Below are positions 11,795-23,910 of a DNA stretch of 64,000 bases, one piece after another (the stretch's first letter is position 1; the number at the start of each line of letters is the position of its first letter). The notes under the pieces are model-generated. The model did not search any database, was not told where the DNA came from, and saw nothing but the letters and a program-made list of their open reading frames with translations. The position numbers and the translations under genes are program-made. This DNA comes from Gymnopilus junonius (taxonomy: Eukaryota; Basidiomycota; Agaricomycetes; Agaricales; Galerinaceae). Location: the NCBI GenBank assembly GCA_015501075.1, contig JADNYJ010000064.1:1-64000 (forward strand). Direction: 5' to 3'.

Positions 11795-13457
11795 TTACTG
11801 ACGACTGTGCAGAGTATACTTTGCGAGGTCTACGACAGAGAATTGCTCGTGTTTGGTTAGTAAAACCACACGACCAGAATTTTCGTCGACGTTCGGTCGA
11901 ATTATCTGGTTACTAGCTCTCCAAGAGAAATTCTTCATCGACGTCATGGAAGATGGCCAGTCGGACTCGTCAGGCCATGAATACTTGAGTAACACAAGCC
12001 GTGATTTGGCAGGCCGGATGACTGTGTGATGGTAGCCAGGCCTAGACCCAAAATGCTCGAAGGAAGTGTCGCAGTCCATGAGCTTGACCAGCCGAGGAGG
12101 GTTGGAATCGTCATCCGGTCGGCTATTCCTGGGGATGATTAAACCACAAATGCATTCTTGACAAGTTATAACCAATCTTATGCTGTTAGACGTGGAATGG
12201 TAGAAGGGATGCGAGATGGTCCTAAGAATTACTGGAAAGTCAACATAGTCGCGCCAGGCGCGACGTGTGTGGATTTCTGTCGTTAACGGAGGACACGAAG
12301 TGGTTTCTTCAATTCCACGTATATCGTAAATTTGAACACAACCCGAGTGGGTTATTATTGCTACCAGGCCACCAGAGAGGAGCCGGAAATTAAAGCTCTT
12401 TCCATGCTGAAAATAATATCATGAGTGAAATCCCTCGGACTAGAAGGATTTATCCTTACATATGCCTTTGAAAGCAGTATAACACGCTTTGGATGGTCAT
12501 ATACGTCTTTAACTGCATGCCAGTCATCGATGACAACGATATAGGGAAGCCATGTCGATCCAGCGTACGAGACAACATTGTAGGCGAACTGATTTCCGCA
12601 TAAATATATGCCAGACAGGAAACCCTGTTTTTCTCGTTTGAACATCGCTGTCCTGCGAGCAATTAATCGTGTACCCGTGTTCGACTGCTCAATGTCAAGA
12701 GAGACCCTCCAAAATTGAAACAAATTAATAATCCGGTTTGGGTCGTCTAAGAAGAAAAATAAAATCAATGAGGGCATTGGAATTCTGAAAATAAAGTGGA
12801 AAGAATGCGTGCGTAACATACCCGATTTGATATATAAAAGAATAGTGAAAGTCAGGACAGGTTCCTCCTTGTCTCTTTCCACACTGAGTACTGTTCTGCA
12901 ATGACGCAGTTGATCAGGGACTAATACGCGAGCCACGGGGTTCGCCTCGTCAAGGTCGTAGTAAATCAACGAGGCCGTCCTCGTGGCGGATTGAAGAAAC
13001 CACCGACCACCTTCCAGGAGATAACAAGAATCAGCATTACTTCGAGGGATTTTACGCTCCACTGCAGGTGTCCTGCCAGCGTTGGGATCTGTCCAGCCGT
13101 TATCTGATGTCAATAACTGCAGTGACCGGCGTTCGAGCTCTTCGGTTGGGTATTTCTCAATAGGACGATCCGGCTGTGTTGGGAAAGCAAAAGAAGATTG
13201 TGCTCTGTGGAATAAGGACTCCCAGATAGGTCGAGCTCTTGATAGTTCGTAGAGATACATGCAGGTCTGCATGTTCGTGTGAGTTCCAATCGTGATGGAT
13301 GTTCGAGAAGCGTTCCTACCTGTCTGAGCCTCAGAACGTCTATCCAGTCTAGGTGCAGCATAATTTCAGTGGCCAGTTCAGAAGGCAATTCTGTGAGGTG
13401 AGAGATTTGCGAATCCGAAGTATAGGCATTAGTTATTCCTTCGAGTTTGGAGTTCAT
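11795..13457 (-). CDS. F-box protein (intact paralogue)
   Basis: F-box proteins recruit substrates to SCF ubiquitin ligases through Skp1. Start ATG at 13455-13457. Exon 1 holds the F-box (LPSELATEIMLHLDWIDVLRLRQ), and a short intron follows exactly after the RLRQ codons. Exon 2 begins TCMYLYELSRARPIWESLF and runs through a long beta-rich region (ESLEGGRWFL-type repeats such as YLLEGGRWFL and SLIYYDLD) that probably folds as a propeller-like substrate-binding part. A further intron after SKAY joins to HGKSFNFRLLSGGLVAIITH. A possible 37-nt in-frame intron near 12785-12825 is unclear. The gene ends at 11795 with no premature stop. A paralogue with the same exon layout lies at 18841-21553 and is disrupted. 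The ligand is unknown. Confidence 0.75.
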
Positions 13458-13671
13458 GATAAAATTCAATCAGAATGCGTTGTTTCTAGAGAGAATACCC
13501 ACCGGTTAAGTATGATGAAAGTTGCGTTCAAGTTACGTTCAAACTTCAAAAATAGCTATTTTTAGATTTGATGTTCATTCGCATTCTCCCGACCAACTTG
13601 CAACCCTCCGTAATTTGGTCTTGGCAGATTCCATCTTGGAACCATCTTGTTTGTTTCCTTCAAAAACTTGA

Positions 13672-14811
13672 ATGATTCCTTCATCATCCATCGACGAGTT
13701 TAGAGCCGTTTTGGCGTCTGCGAAGAATGTTATAATACTATCTGGAGCAGGGTTATCTGCACCTTCAGGTGTGTCTTGTGCTCGTGTCCTTCATTTCCTG
13801 CCTCGATGTTTGGCGCCTCGATTCATTGTGCATACTACAGGATTAGTAACGTACCGCGGGTCAGGAAATCCACTATGGTCGAATCCAGTAAGTATTCAGC
13901 ATCCGTATTGGTATGGCATATCCTCCAATACAAATACAGGCTGTCGTTAAATATGCGCAACATACCACCTTCAAGGACGATCCAAGTGGATCCTGGCAGT
14001 TCTACCACCAACGGCGTTTGAAGTCAGCTTTAGCTTTATTCCTCTTTTCTGGGGTCTAACAATCAGGTATGCATAAAAGTGCACTGAGTGCTAAGCCTAA
14101 TAGGGCGCACCTCGCTCTTGCGGCTCTCAACCTCCCAACAGTGGCTTCTCGCGTAATCCCCTCGGCATCTAAACCGCCTCTGCATGTGACACAGAATCTA
14201 GATGAACTCTCATTATGGGCTCTGAAGTTATTACCAGAGCCTACTGCCACGGAAAGTCAGAAAAGGCTGGTTCAATTACACGGCTCGTTATTCCGCACGC
14301 ACTGTCTCTCGTGCAACCATGAGAGGCATAGTTACGAACCTGTGTTGGCGGCTTCTTTGGATGGATCAGGCCCTGATACTGTTGTGGATATTCCGGTTGA
14401 CAAGCTACCCCGCTGCGGAGGCGATCAGTGGTCGGGTTCAAATAGGTATGGAAGATGCGGTGGTCTTTTGAGGCCCGACGTCGTTTGGTTTGGGGAGGTT
14501 CCTCCATTGATGGGCGAGGTCGCGCGGGAGGTGACTTGGTGCGATTTGCTTATTGTTATTGGGACCAGTGCGCTTGTAAGCGTCCAAACTTTTGAGATAA
14601 TTTGATATTTCTGAAGGCATTGTCTCTGCAGGTCCAGCCAGCCGCAGGATTTGCTTCACAGGTCCGGGAACATGGCAGTAAAATTGCAATCTTCAATATT
14701 GATAAATCGAGCAATGATGATAAAGCCGACTTTCTGTTCTTGGGGAGTTGCGATGTCGTCTTACCTGAAGTCTTGGGTGTCGATGATGATGTCAAGGGTT
14801 TAGTGTTGTAG
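13672..14811 (+). CDS. Sirtuin, SIRT5-like NAD-dependent protein deacylase
   Basis: Five exons (13672-13768, 13841-13887, 13940-14015, 14067-14575, 14632-14811) join in frame to 302 residues. NAD-binding motifs are ILSGAGLSAPSG and TYRG. TQNLDELS is the TQN-D element, and LHGSLF holds the catalytic His. Two zinc Cys pairs are present (CLSC and CGG...CGG), with GLLRPDVVWFGE after them. FYHQRR matches the Tyr-x-x-Arg pair that lets SIRT5-type enzymes accept succinyl and malonyl lysine, so desuccinylation or demalonylation is the likely activity. Intron 3 uses a weak donor (GTTTGA), chosen because only it keeps the FYHQRR-MHKSALSAKPNRAH alignment. The gene is divergent from the F-box gene, 214 bp apart. 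No mitochondrial presequence is obvious. Confidence 0.9.
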
Positions 14812-15488
14812 AGCTGATCCAGATACATTTTTACCGGATTGGATTTTAATGCGCATTAGAGTCATCGGCAGTCGAGTAGTGTGGAAGCAAGAAATCGTGG
14901 TCTAGGTGCAGACGCAATATTTATCCCAGCCTATTTTGATGTCAACTAGGAAACGGGCTCTGCGTATCCCGTATCCATGAATGATGATCGTCAGTCTATT
15001 TGAAGGGTTTCCTAGAATGAGGATCTTGATGCGGACGATATGGAAGCCAATGAGCAACTAGTAAAGGGCCGATCCCGCTGCGAGCCGACGGGATCATTTT
15101 CCAGATCAGCGTCATCGCGCATCAAATGTGAGCGCTTAATTTCACAAAAGGCAATTATACGCAAAAGCGGACTCCTCCAGTCAATGACTATACCAGGGAT
15201 TATTAGAACCGAGTCCGCACGATCTCGAAAGAACTCGATGACTCGATGAGGCAGTGTAGGGGGGTGATAGAAAAGGAGAGTGGACAAAAAGGGAAAGAGG
15301 GCCACGGTGATTTGTAAGCCGCATTCGCACGGCCGAGCTCATCGTCGGCTGTAACAACAAACAGCCCTTTACCACTGACCACATCATCCTCGACCCCTTA
15401 CCCGACGACGAACTCAACGCAATATCCAGTTTCCGTCTTCCACGATCCTTTTTACCTGTCAAAGCGTCTACCTCGGCTCGCCAATGCG
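14812..15488. other. Intergenic upstream of CCR4
   Basis: Promoter and probable 5' UTR of the CCR4 gene. A minus-strand open frame crosses it but is the shadow of the His/Pro-rich CCR4 N-terminus. No TATA-like element or repeat stands out. Confidence 0.4.
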
Positions 15489-18168
15489 ATGTACTATCCT
15501 CAGCAATCCCCAGGTATTCCGCACAAGTTGGCGAACCACCATGACAGCAATCCATGGCGGCTGCCGATGCTCCCGGGGCAGCAGTCGTCGGTAGGCCCAC
15601 CGCCGCCGTCCCCAGGATATGCTTTGTACACCAATGGCGCCATTCAGCATCATCCCGCACACCACCCTCTCCAACATCCACCTCTACAACATCATCACCA
15701 GAACTCCATGTCCCACTATCCTTCACCCCCAAACCAACATACACACCAGCAGCATCTTCTTGCGGCACAGGGATCACCGGCCAGTGCTACCCCCGTCGTA
15801 ACTCCTCAATGGCAGAATCAGTTAATGAAATGCGAGGTGCGTAGCATATCTATCATAATATATTTTCATTGACCTTATCCCGCTCTTTTCAGATGGTTCG
15901 TGCCTCGCGTTCTCCTTTTCATAGAGCCCGAGCGAGTGCTATGGCTTCTCGCACTGTCGCCAAATCTGCCATTCCTATCACCAACCCCAACCTCATCAAA
16001 CCCCCACCCACACCAGAACAGTCCAATGGAAACGTTTCGGACGGCTCTCCGGAAGCTTCTCCTGTGAATGGAAATGGAACTGTAGTCTCGCAACGGCCGT
16101 CCACGCCAGGTCCTTTGGTGGAAGCATCTCGGCCGACTGCAATAAAGCCACCTGAGAATACGTGGACTTCACTAGATATGGGTGGAGTCAACATCAAGAA
16201 TCTCCCTCCTACGTCTGGTCTCTTCCACTTTACATTCCTTATCAACCTCTACCTCAATCATAATTCTCTTCAATCCGTCCCTCCTGAAATCTCGAAGTTG
16301 CGTCATCTGGAACTCCTAGATCTATCAGCGAATGGCTTAAGTTCCCTACCACCGGAATTGGGGATGTTGACACAACTAAAGGAGCTGTATCTGTTCGACA
16401 ACCACCTGACGACGATCCCACCCCAATTTGGTAGTTTACACCAATTGCAAACTCTCGGGATCGAAGGCAACCCCCTCGATCAGATGCTCAAGTCGATTGT
16501 ACAGAAGGATGGTACGCGAGCACTCATCTCTTACCTGCGAGATAATTGTCCAGTCGACTTCGACCCTCCTGAACGTGTTTGGAAGTCCCTCATTACTCCG
16601 CAGGAACAAGAGGTGTTATCGAAGGATCCGAATGTAGAGACTTGTAGCATCATGTGCTACAATATCCTGTGCGAACGGTGTGCGACAGAGAAGATATACG
16701 GCTATACACCGTCATGGGCACTCGCTTGGTCCTACCGCAAGCAACGGATTTTAGAGGAGATCCTCAAGTATGACCTAGACTTTATTTGTCTGCAGGAAAT
16801 GGATATCGCCCAATACGAAGACTTCTTCACTCCCAGTCTTGCTCAACACGGATATGAAGGAGCTTTTTGGCCAAAAGCTCGGTATAAGAATGTGAAGGAT
16901 GCCGACAAGAGATTGGTGGACGGTTGTGCTACATTCTTCAAGGCCGACAAGTGCGTGTACTTCTCTAATTTATAATGTTTTATCTAATATACCTTTTAGG
17001 TACAAGCTGGTGGAGAAGCATCTACTTGAATTTAGTGCCATGGCCATGCAACGGCAAGATTTCAAGAAGACTGATGACATGTTTAACCGTGTGTTAGGCA
17101 AGGACCATCTTGCCGTCATCTGCCTACTAGAAAACAAGATCACTGGGACACGATTTATCGTCGCCAACACCCACATACACTGGGATGCTGCATACAGAGA
17201 CGTCAAACTTGTGCAAGTCGCTTTGCTTGTGGAGGAGGTTGAGAAGATTGCACACCACTTCTCCAAGTATCCTCCACCTGCACCATCAGGCTATGCGCCT
17301 ACGACACCTTCAGTCTCTGAGACACCGTCGGTAAACGGAGTTGATGATGCTTTGGAAGCGAATAGCCCGTTGGCCGCCTCGCCAGACGAGGCTTCGTCAT
17401 CGAGCAACATGCAGTCACCGTTGTCTCAGTCACAACCACCGACTCCAGCACCCAACCACCGACCTCCACCCATCTACACCGATGGTTCCAAAATTCCTCT
17501 CATCATCTGCGGCGACTTCAACTCGTTCATTCATTCAGGCGTGTACGAGTTCTTGAACAACGGGTCTGTACCTCCGACACATGAAGACTTTATGTCGCAC
17601 ACTTACGGTCGGTACACGAGCGAAGGTCCTCGGCACAAGTTGGGATTGAAGAGCGCGTACTCGGGTCCTGGAGCTCCAGGCGACCTGCTCATTACAAACC
17701 ACACGCCAGGTTTCCGTGGTCATATTGACTATGTGTGGTACTCTGCGGCGAACATGGCCGTGAACAAGGTTTTGAGCGAGATCGATCGTACGTATTTGGA
17801 TAAGGTGGTGGGATTCCCGAACCCTCATTTCCCGTCTGAGTGAGTCTAACGTATCTTGTTCGTCGTTGTCATGTATGTCTGACCTTTTTGTTGCCTCTAG
17901 TCACGTCGCGATTGCTGCCGAATTCCGCATTAAGCCCCCTCGCGAGACCGCCCCGCCCAGGCAGCCCCCGAACCGACTGCCGCATCGTAGGATCTTTCAA
18001 GATCCGAAAGAGTTGGGAATACGGAGCGCAAAAGCACTGACTACACCATACTTTTTTTCTCCTTCACACTCGTTGTATTACATGCAGACTGAAGGTTTTC
18101 TTCTTTACTACTTGTCTTTTCTTATTTCTTTTTATCGCCCTCTTTTATATACTATTCTTTTCGTATAG
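15489..18168 (+). CDS. CCR4: CCR4 poly(A)-specific exoribonuclease (CCR4-NOT deadenylase)
   Basis: Catalytic deadenylase of the CCR4-NOT complex, which shortens mRNA poly(A) tails. Exon 1 from ATG 15489 is Gln/His/Pro-rich (MYYPQQSPGIPHK). Exon 2 starts at 15893 and carries leucine-rich repeats (LYLNHNSLQSVPPEI, LLDLSANGLSSLPPEL, LYLFDNHLTTIPP) that dock to NOT1/CAF1. The exonuclease-endonuclease-phosphatase domain follows: YNILCERCAT, FICLQEMD (catalytic Glu), ANTHIHWD, LIICGDFNS and the terminal SDHVAIAAEF (catalytic Asp-His). Introns near 16951-16999 and 17841-17901 keep the frame. A Ser/Pro-rich insert (about 17270-17470) splits the nuclease domain. The exact stop is uncertain: the frame stays open to 18168 with a hydrophobic, unlikely tail. 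Confidence 0.95.
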
Positions 18169-18840
18169 TGTGGTTGTGCTTAACCCCTCCGTCCTGTCCT
18201 GCCTTTCAGGTTCTACATCGCCTTTTCGGACTTATATTCGTCACTCCTTGGTTCACTTGTGTGTTGGTGTCTCTTCTTTTTGGCTTTAGTTCCTTTATTA
18301 TATTTTTTGTGTTCGTGTCCACCATGTATTGCTTCACCTTCTTTTTTCTCTCTTCTTTAGTTGACTTGTCAATTCTATCCATCTCCGCCTCTCTCTCTTG
18401 CCCGTCTACCTTTGCATTGTATGCGATCTCAGAAGCTGATCATTGCAATAACTAATATCTGTAGCCGTATGGTCCGTCACTTTGATCCTCCACCTCTCTC
18501 TTGCTTTTTCCCTTACTTATTGTTTACCTTTCACTTTCTGCCCCACATCTTTCTCTTTACTACGACACGCGAACGCTCAAAGCATCACCCTGCAACGTTT
18601 TTCTTGTTATCTCCCATCTTTTCCATCACATTCCTGGTTTATACGTAAGAGAATATTACTGGCATCCTGTCTTCTCATCCACCACACGTTTGTAGTAACT
18701 CTGGTTGTAGCGATTCTGTGCTAAAAAAATGATTTCTGCCTGCACTTTCATACCAACTTCCATTGAGGTTTTGGACCCATGCTGCTATATGTCATTCGGA
18801 AATTTCAGTCTTCGATGCCACTGATAAACATTGCCAGCTT
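18169..18840. other. Pyrimidine-rich region between convergent genes
   Basis: Strongly T/C-rich on the + strand from about 18040 to 18660, consistent with a long CCR4 3' UTR. No coding signal is visible. The disrupted F-box gene ends at 18841 on the opposite strand. Confidence 0.5.
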
Positions 18841-20382
18841 TCATTTCCTGTGTAACTTGTAACTTGTATAGGCGAAGTCCATAACGGAATGTCTGTCTGC
18901 GGACGGTGCTAATATGACACGACCGGAACGTTCGTCGAAAGCAGGTTGACTTTGTATGAAGCGCCCATCATTAGAGACAGCTTTCCTGACTAAACCTGAG
19001 GCTGATGGCCAGCCTGGTTCATCTGGCCATGAATGGTGAATCATCACGAGTTCCGAATGGGTTGTGTGAATCATCGAGTAGTGATAGCCATAGCCCGAAA
19101 TATATAAAAAAGCATGCGACGGATAGTCTCTGAGCTTTATGAATTGCGGAGAAGTCGACTGGGTGCTAGTTCTCATGTCTATGGGTAAAACGGGGCCGCA
19201 AATCTCCGTGAAACTATCCATAACGAATCGAATGGTATTCGTTGTTTCGGAAATAAAGGGCTGCGAGATTGATTTTATTTTTCCTGTTTGTTCACTGTTG
19301 ACCAAGGATTTCCATATAGGCGGGGCATGTCCGTCCGTGCTGAGAGATATTGGAGAACCAGATGATGCTTCGTTTCCTTCAAGCAAATCAAAAATTTGGA
19401 TGTGTTCAATGGATACGATGATGATTATGCCGCCAGGTGAGAGACGATGACAACACTGGCAAAGCGAAGGTGAGCAACAAATGACATAAGTTACCCTCAT
19501 AATCTATTCCTTACATGATCATATCCCAGAGGAATATACGCTTAGGTGTCAAATCGAGCGTCGAGCATTCCTTTATTTTGGTCCAGTCACGCACAACTAC
19601 GCAAGAGTCAGAGGTAAAAAGGTCTTCAAAGTACGAAACCAAGTTTCCACATAATGACAGACTCTCCAAAGGACGATAATTCTCTCGCTTGAAGCTTGTT
19701 GGCTTATTGGCAATCAGGCCAAGACAGGGGCCAGAAGAGTCGAGATGGAGAGACACCTCCCAGATCTGCAGTACAGGCTCAGAGAAGCCTTGCCAGTATT
19801 CATTAGCTAACAAAATATGGAGATTAGGTCTCATAATAACCGAGAGGAAATAAAACGCAAGCAGAGGCCATGACATATCGAGGGCAATTCGGAAAACTAG
19901 GATGGGCGCTTCCTGATCCAAATCCGAGGTGATAGATATCACGCAATCCGGATATTGGGCTAGAATCAATACTTGCTCCTCGGGTTCCGCCATGTCAAGA
20001 TCATAGTAGACCACTGAGCCTGTTCTTCGCGTCATAAGGAGCCAGCGGCCGCCTTCAATAAGATGTAGCATAACGTTTGTTTTCCGCGGAAAATTACGTA
20101 TTGTGCCAGAAAGTCCAGTCACATTACTCCAACACGACCCAGAGGTCAAGAAGCGTAGTGTCTGGCATTCCAATTCATCATCGCTATAAAGCTCAATAGG
20201 AAGTTCCAACTTTGGTCGAGTTGCAGGCCACGACTGTACCCTCTTGAGTAAGTTACATCATACAGATCGTAGTTTCGATGCTGCATATAGAGCTTGACAA
20301 GTCTGAAAGTGGGAAACGTGAAGGCGACAGTAAAACAATAGACAGTGGAAAACTGTCCCCTCACCTGCCTAAGCCTTATAAC

Positions 20383-20399
20383 TGGGGGTCGGCAATGTC
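20383..20399 (+). repeat. Left terminal inverted repeat of the transposon
   Basis: 17 bp, exactly complementary to 21356-21372. It is preceded by the target-site copy TTATAAC at 20376-20382. Confidence 0.9.
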
Positions 20400-21355
20400 C
20401 GCTAGGCCCATGGCGGGTCTCTGTCACATTTACGTAACGCAAATTGTGACAAAAGCCGACCTGTTGGGAATTAAATCACTAGTAAATTTGGAAGTCCAAA
20501 TATCTCCCAGTAGCATGGCCAATATATGATAAAATGTCATTCTGAGCTTGCATAGCCCAATTTTACAGAAGAAATTGTGAAATTGAGATCGAAATCGACA
20601 CCTGATGCAGATGACTTCCCGATTTGGTACCGACTTTGCGTGATCCAAGCGCGGAGAAACAGGCCCTCGCCTCCGTGCCTCTCACTTTCGAAGGGCACAG
20701 CAAGGTCATTATTGGCCCGTTTTCCATGAAATAAATTGCAAGTTGCAGTATTTTTCCTGTTCATTTGATTTAGATTCTTTAAATTATAATCTGTCTATGA
20801 GTTGGCAGCCAGATTCATTTCTACTAACCTATTATATTTGCTGGTAATCAGCTATAGACGTGCCAGGATTAGACAATGGTCCTTAGGCTTACTACCAAAA
20901 AATGTTTATATAGAGTAGTTAAAAAAATCTTTCTTGTAAATTTACGATTAAATTGGCATCTGAGTGTAATACCGCAGAATTAGTAGGAATTTTGGATGTC
21001 ATCTCAGCAGATTCAACTCAGAAAAGTAATGTTTCCTGGCCAATTTGTAGGGCTTTGTCCAGTTATAAATTTGTCTCAGCAAAGTGTAATGTCAAAGTCG
21101 CTCTCTGGCGAGTTTATAAAATGGTGAATTTAATTACCCTGTTTAATCCACTTTGGCAGGAGATGTAGCCACTTGGTGGCATCAACGGGGTATAAAAATA
21201 TAAACGATGTATCAATAGTGTCTATCATATCTTAATACCCTGAAAATTGTGTTTTATGGAGCAGCAAAGCTGGGTGTAAAGAATGGACGATCTGGGTCAC
21301 TCATTTGAGGGTTTCGGCACATGTCACACTTGTGTTACGGTACGTGACGATGGCA

Positions 21356-21372
21356 GACATTGCCGACCCCCA
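21356..21372 (-). repeat. Right terminal inverted repeat of the transposon
   Basis: 17 bp, exactly complementary to 20383-20399. It is followed by the second target-site copy TTATAAC at 21373-21379. Confidence 0.9.
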
Positions 21373-21667
21373 TTATAACGTCTAGCCAGTCAAGTTCTGA
21401 TATAACCTCAATGAGCAGATCCTGGGGCAACGTCAAGAGACCAGTGGTCGTGGTTTGCTCCAAGTCAGGCTGTTCAGTCAAGTCCTTCACCAAATGCACC
21501 TTTGGCTGGATTAAAGCTGACAAGATACCCTGAGGCCAGATCCTACAGACCATGGTTGCGTTTCTACAAAATGATCGAACTTCAATCCGACCCTATGAAT
21601 TACGTAATACGTGTAACTTTCTTTCCGACCAACCAACCTTCCCAACTTCCTCATGTTGTATCGGACA

Positions 21668-22590
21668 ATGGCTACTGGACTAAGGCATCCAATTAATTTT
21701 GGAATGCTATGTCATTCTTTCCGAAGCTCAATTGCGGCATGCAGAATGCTTAACAGCTTTGTTGCCTCAGGAGAAAATTATCCTGCGAAGCGCTACCAAG
21801 TACGAACCAGCGTTTTATATGCTGAAAGCACTAGCTTAAATACCGTGTTACTATGATTTCTAGAGCAAGCACAGGTTTCATTTTTCCTGTCGAGCCCATT
21901 CAAACGCGTCAAAGAACCAATCTAACCCACCTGAACGCGCTCTTGGACTTCCGAATCTTGAACTTCCACCTCCTATCCCACATATATCTCGAACGACAGC
22001 CCTCCTCACAAAACCCGAGGCGGTAAATTACCTGTACCCTCTTTACTGCCGAGGGTGGGTAATTAAATCCATGGTGCCCAATGACGGTTTCAATGACCCG
22101 GTATGCGTTTCTTCCGGCTGTCATTAATTTAGATGACTTACTATACAATGGTCTTTTAGGATCGAAAATCACCATTTCTGGTTGGGAAGTTCACTGTCAA
22201 AGGACCGAAATCGGCTCGCCAACTTTTGCGTGACCTCTTATCTATCGAAGATCAGGAAAAGGTAAATTATTTGTTGAAGTAATGTCAACCTGGCGTCACT
22301 TTCTGATGATAATTCTTTAGCAACACGTCTCCTTTGAACTCTGGTCTGGAAAGCGGCCTGTGATAACCGTCACCACCCAAACACATTCCGCCAGGAAGTC
22401 TCCAGAGTTAGAGGCAGTCAATTCCACGGAACCTGGAATCACGTTACGCGATATCCGATTTGCAGTCCTCCTAGAAAAAGTTGTGGAAAATACCAACATT
22501 CTCTTCTCAGGCCAAGAAAGTCAAAACAGTAGTGATATTGTTCAGAGCTCGACCTGGAAAGAGCTATTGTCCCAGTACCCATGGAAGTGA
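21668..22590 (+). CDS. Pterin-4a-carbinolamine dehydratase-like protein, probably mitochondrial
   Basis: Four exons (21668-21799, 21864-22100, 22160-22261, 22321-22590) join in frame to 246 residues; an alternative start is ATG 21704. The N-terminus (MLCHSFRSSIAACRML) looks like a mitochondrial presequence. The C-terminal half has the fold signature of pterin dehydratases: FLVGKFTVKGPKSARQLLRDL, then ITVTTQTHSA and PGITLRDIRFAVLLEKV (beta strand with the TH pair, then helix). The usual His-His-Pro of the active site is not present; a lone His occurs in EKQHVSFEL. It may be a divergent or non-catalytic member. Splice phases and lengths are fully consistent, so the gene model is firmer than the function. 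Confidence 0.65.
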
Positions 22591-22736
22591 TACAGAAATG
22601 TTCGAACTTGACCTTTTGTATGTATGGTGAGTTGATAACAACTACACCTATTGGTATACATATATAAAGAATGTTCACTGCCCATTTCCCAAGATTGTTT
22701 AATCCCGAATATTTCCTCTATTAATGAAAATCTCAT

Positions 22737-23910
22737 TCATTCGCTGATAAATTTCCTTACAGCCTCCAGGAGCTCTTCGGAACCCTTCAAGTCGAAGGGC
22801 ATGTGCTCGACAGCAACATCTTCTCGCATGTGCACCTCGTTGGTGGTGCCAGATAACGGGACGACGCCCTCTATCTGCGCCAACTTAAATACTGCTTGAG
22901 CAACTGACATTTTGGAAAATTTGCCAATCTGGACCAAGGCTGGATGGACGAGGAGGGATGGTGATCCAGAGAGTGTCCAAAACGATCTGCAATTAAAAAC
23001 AGCTTATCAGTGCCTTCGTCCACCGACAGAAAGATTATCAAATGCCAACGCACTGATACATAATCTCGGCATCCTTGCAATAGTTGAAGACTTTTTGATC
23101 CCAGCCATTGCCCTCATACCATCTGTTCTGGACCACCTGGACCTTCCTTGCTTTTCCGAGAGCCGCGAGGACCCGGACATCATAAGTGTTGCTAACGCCA
23201 ATCAGGCGCACCTGACCCTCGTCCTGCAATTGCATCATCGCATGCCATGCTTCGAGAGTTTGTTCGATTGTTGGTAGCGGGGAGTGGAGGAGATAGCTGT
23301 CAAGGTAGGTCGTGTGCAAGTTGGAAAGGGATTTCCGGAAAGAGGTGAGGACCTGAGATGAGATCGGCTCGGAGGGGTCGTATGGGATGGGCTTGCTCAG
23401 GTCATGCCCGGCAATAGGGGTATACCTATGATTTTTCCATGCGGATATGAGGTTTGAGATTGGACAAAGGTTTCTAAGCGACTTTACTTGGTTTGGAGGA
23501 ACAAATCCTCTCGTTTTATGTTGTGCTCTTTCTCAAGCTGGACAAGCGCTTCTCCAACGAGATCCTCGCTGCAAAAAAACTATCAGTCCACATCCGAGGT
23601 CACTTAATGAAATAGGCGAGAAGGGCTTACTGGTAATGCTTCGGCTGGCAAGCTTAATTCAATGATTGATATTAATGACGATCTCGTGACTTTCGATGCA
23701 GGATGGGAGTCTGCTTACCTGTGTCAATTGCCCGAAATCCGCTCAGAATGGCCTTCACCACGAGCCCGGCCGTTCTATCCTTCTTCCTAGACACGTCGAG
23801 AGGCAACCGGAAGCATTCAGCCCATTAAAATTTAATAGTTTCCACAGAGCGTGCTTGAACGAAATGGCTTACCATGCTGTACCATAGACGATCTTAGGAT
23901 TGAGCGCCAT
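22737..23910 (-). CDS. Aldo/keto reductase family protein
   Basis: NAD(P)H-dependent oxidoreductase with a TIM-barrel fold. It starts MALNPKIVYGTAW at 23910. The next exons carry VKAILSGFRAIDT (catalytic Asp), a Tyr-containing segment PKHYHEDLVGEAL, QTKYTPIAGHD (catalytic Lys) and LDSYLLHSPL (catalytic His). GQVRLIGVSN and IEGVVPLSGTTN form the cofactor part. A final exon begins after an intron near 22990-23060 (SFWTLSGSP) and ends at 22737. Four or five short introns; about 290 residues, slightly short of the 320 typical for the superfamily. The substrate cannot be told from sequence. Confidence 0.85.

Larger units (their letters stand above)
20383..21372. mobile_element. Non-autonomous terminal-inverted-repeat DNA transposon (MITE-like)
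   Basis: 990 bp with perfect 17-bp terminal inverted repeats: TGGGGGTCGGCAATGTC at 20383-20399 and its complement at 21356-21372. Inside these, weaker similarity goes on for tens of bases (CGTAAC-CA-TGTGACA on both ends). It is flanked by a perfect 7-bp direct repeat, TTATAAC (20376-20382 and 21373-21379). The interior is AT-rich with no transposase-like frame, so it must have been mobilised in trans. A 7-bp duplication is unusual: hAT elements make 8 bp and Mutator-type elements 8-11 bp, so the superfamily is left open. It sits in the F-box exon of the gene on the minus strand. Confidence 0.85.
18841..21553 (-). pseudogene. F-box protein paralogue, disrupted by a DNA transposon and a nonsense codon
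   Basis: Paralogue of the gene at 11795-13457 with the same exon order. The F-box exon (LPQDLLIEVISELDWLDVI) lies at 21380-21553. A 990-bp transposon (20383-21372) splits its last codons. With the element and one copy of the 7-bp target duplication removed, the frame reads DWLDVIRLRQ and is followed directly by a GTGAGG donor, exactly as DWIDVLRLRQ in the intact copy. Exon 2 starts after an acceptor near 20300 (TCQALYAASKLRSV), then hits TGA at 20258-20260. This sits where the intact copy has the Trp of RPIW. The frame continues unchanged through LELPIELYSDDELECQ and the rest to the stop at 18841. The downstream exons look intact, so the loss is fairly recent. Confidence 0.85.

Noticed and set aside
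15181..15777. Minus-strand ORF of 198 codons
   Set aside because: Shadow of the His/Pro-rich N-terminus of CCR4.
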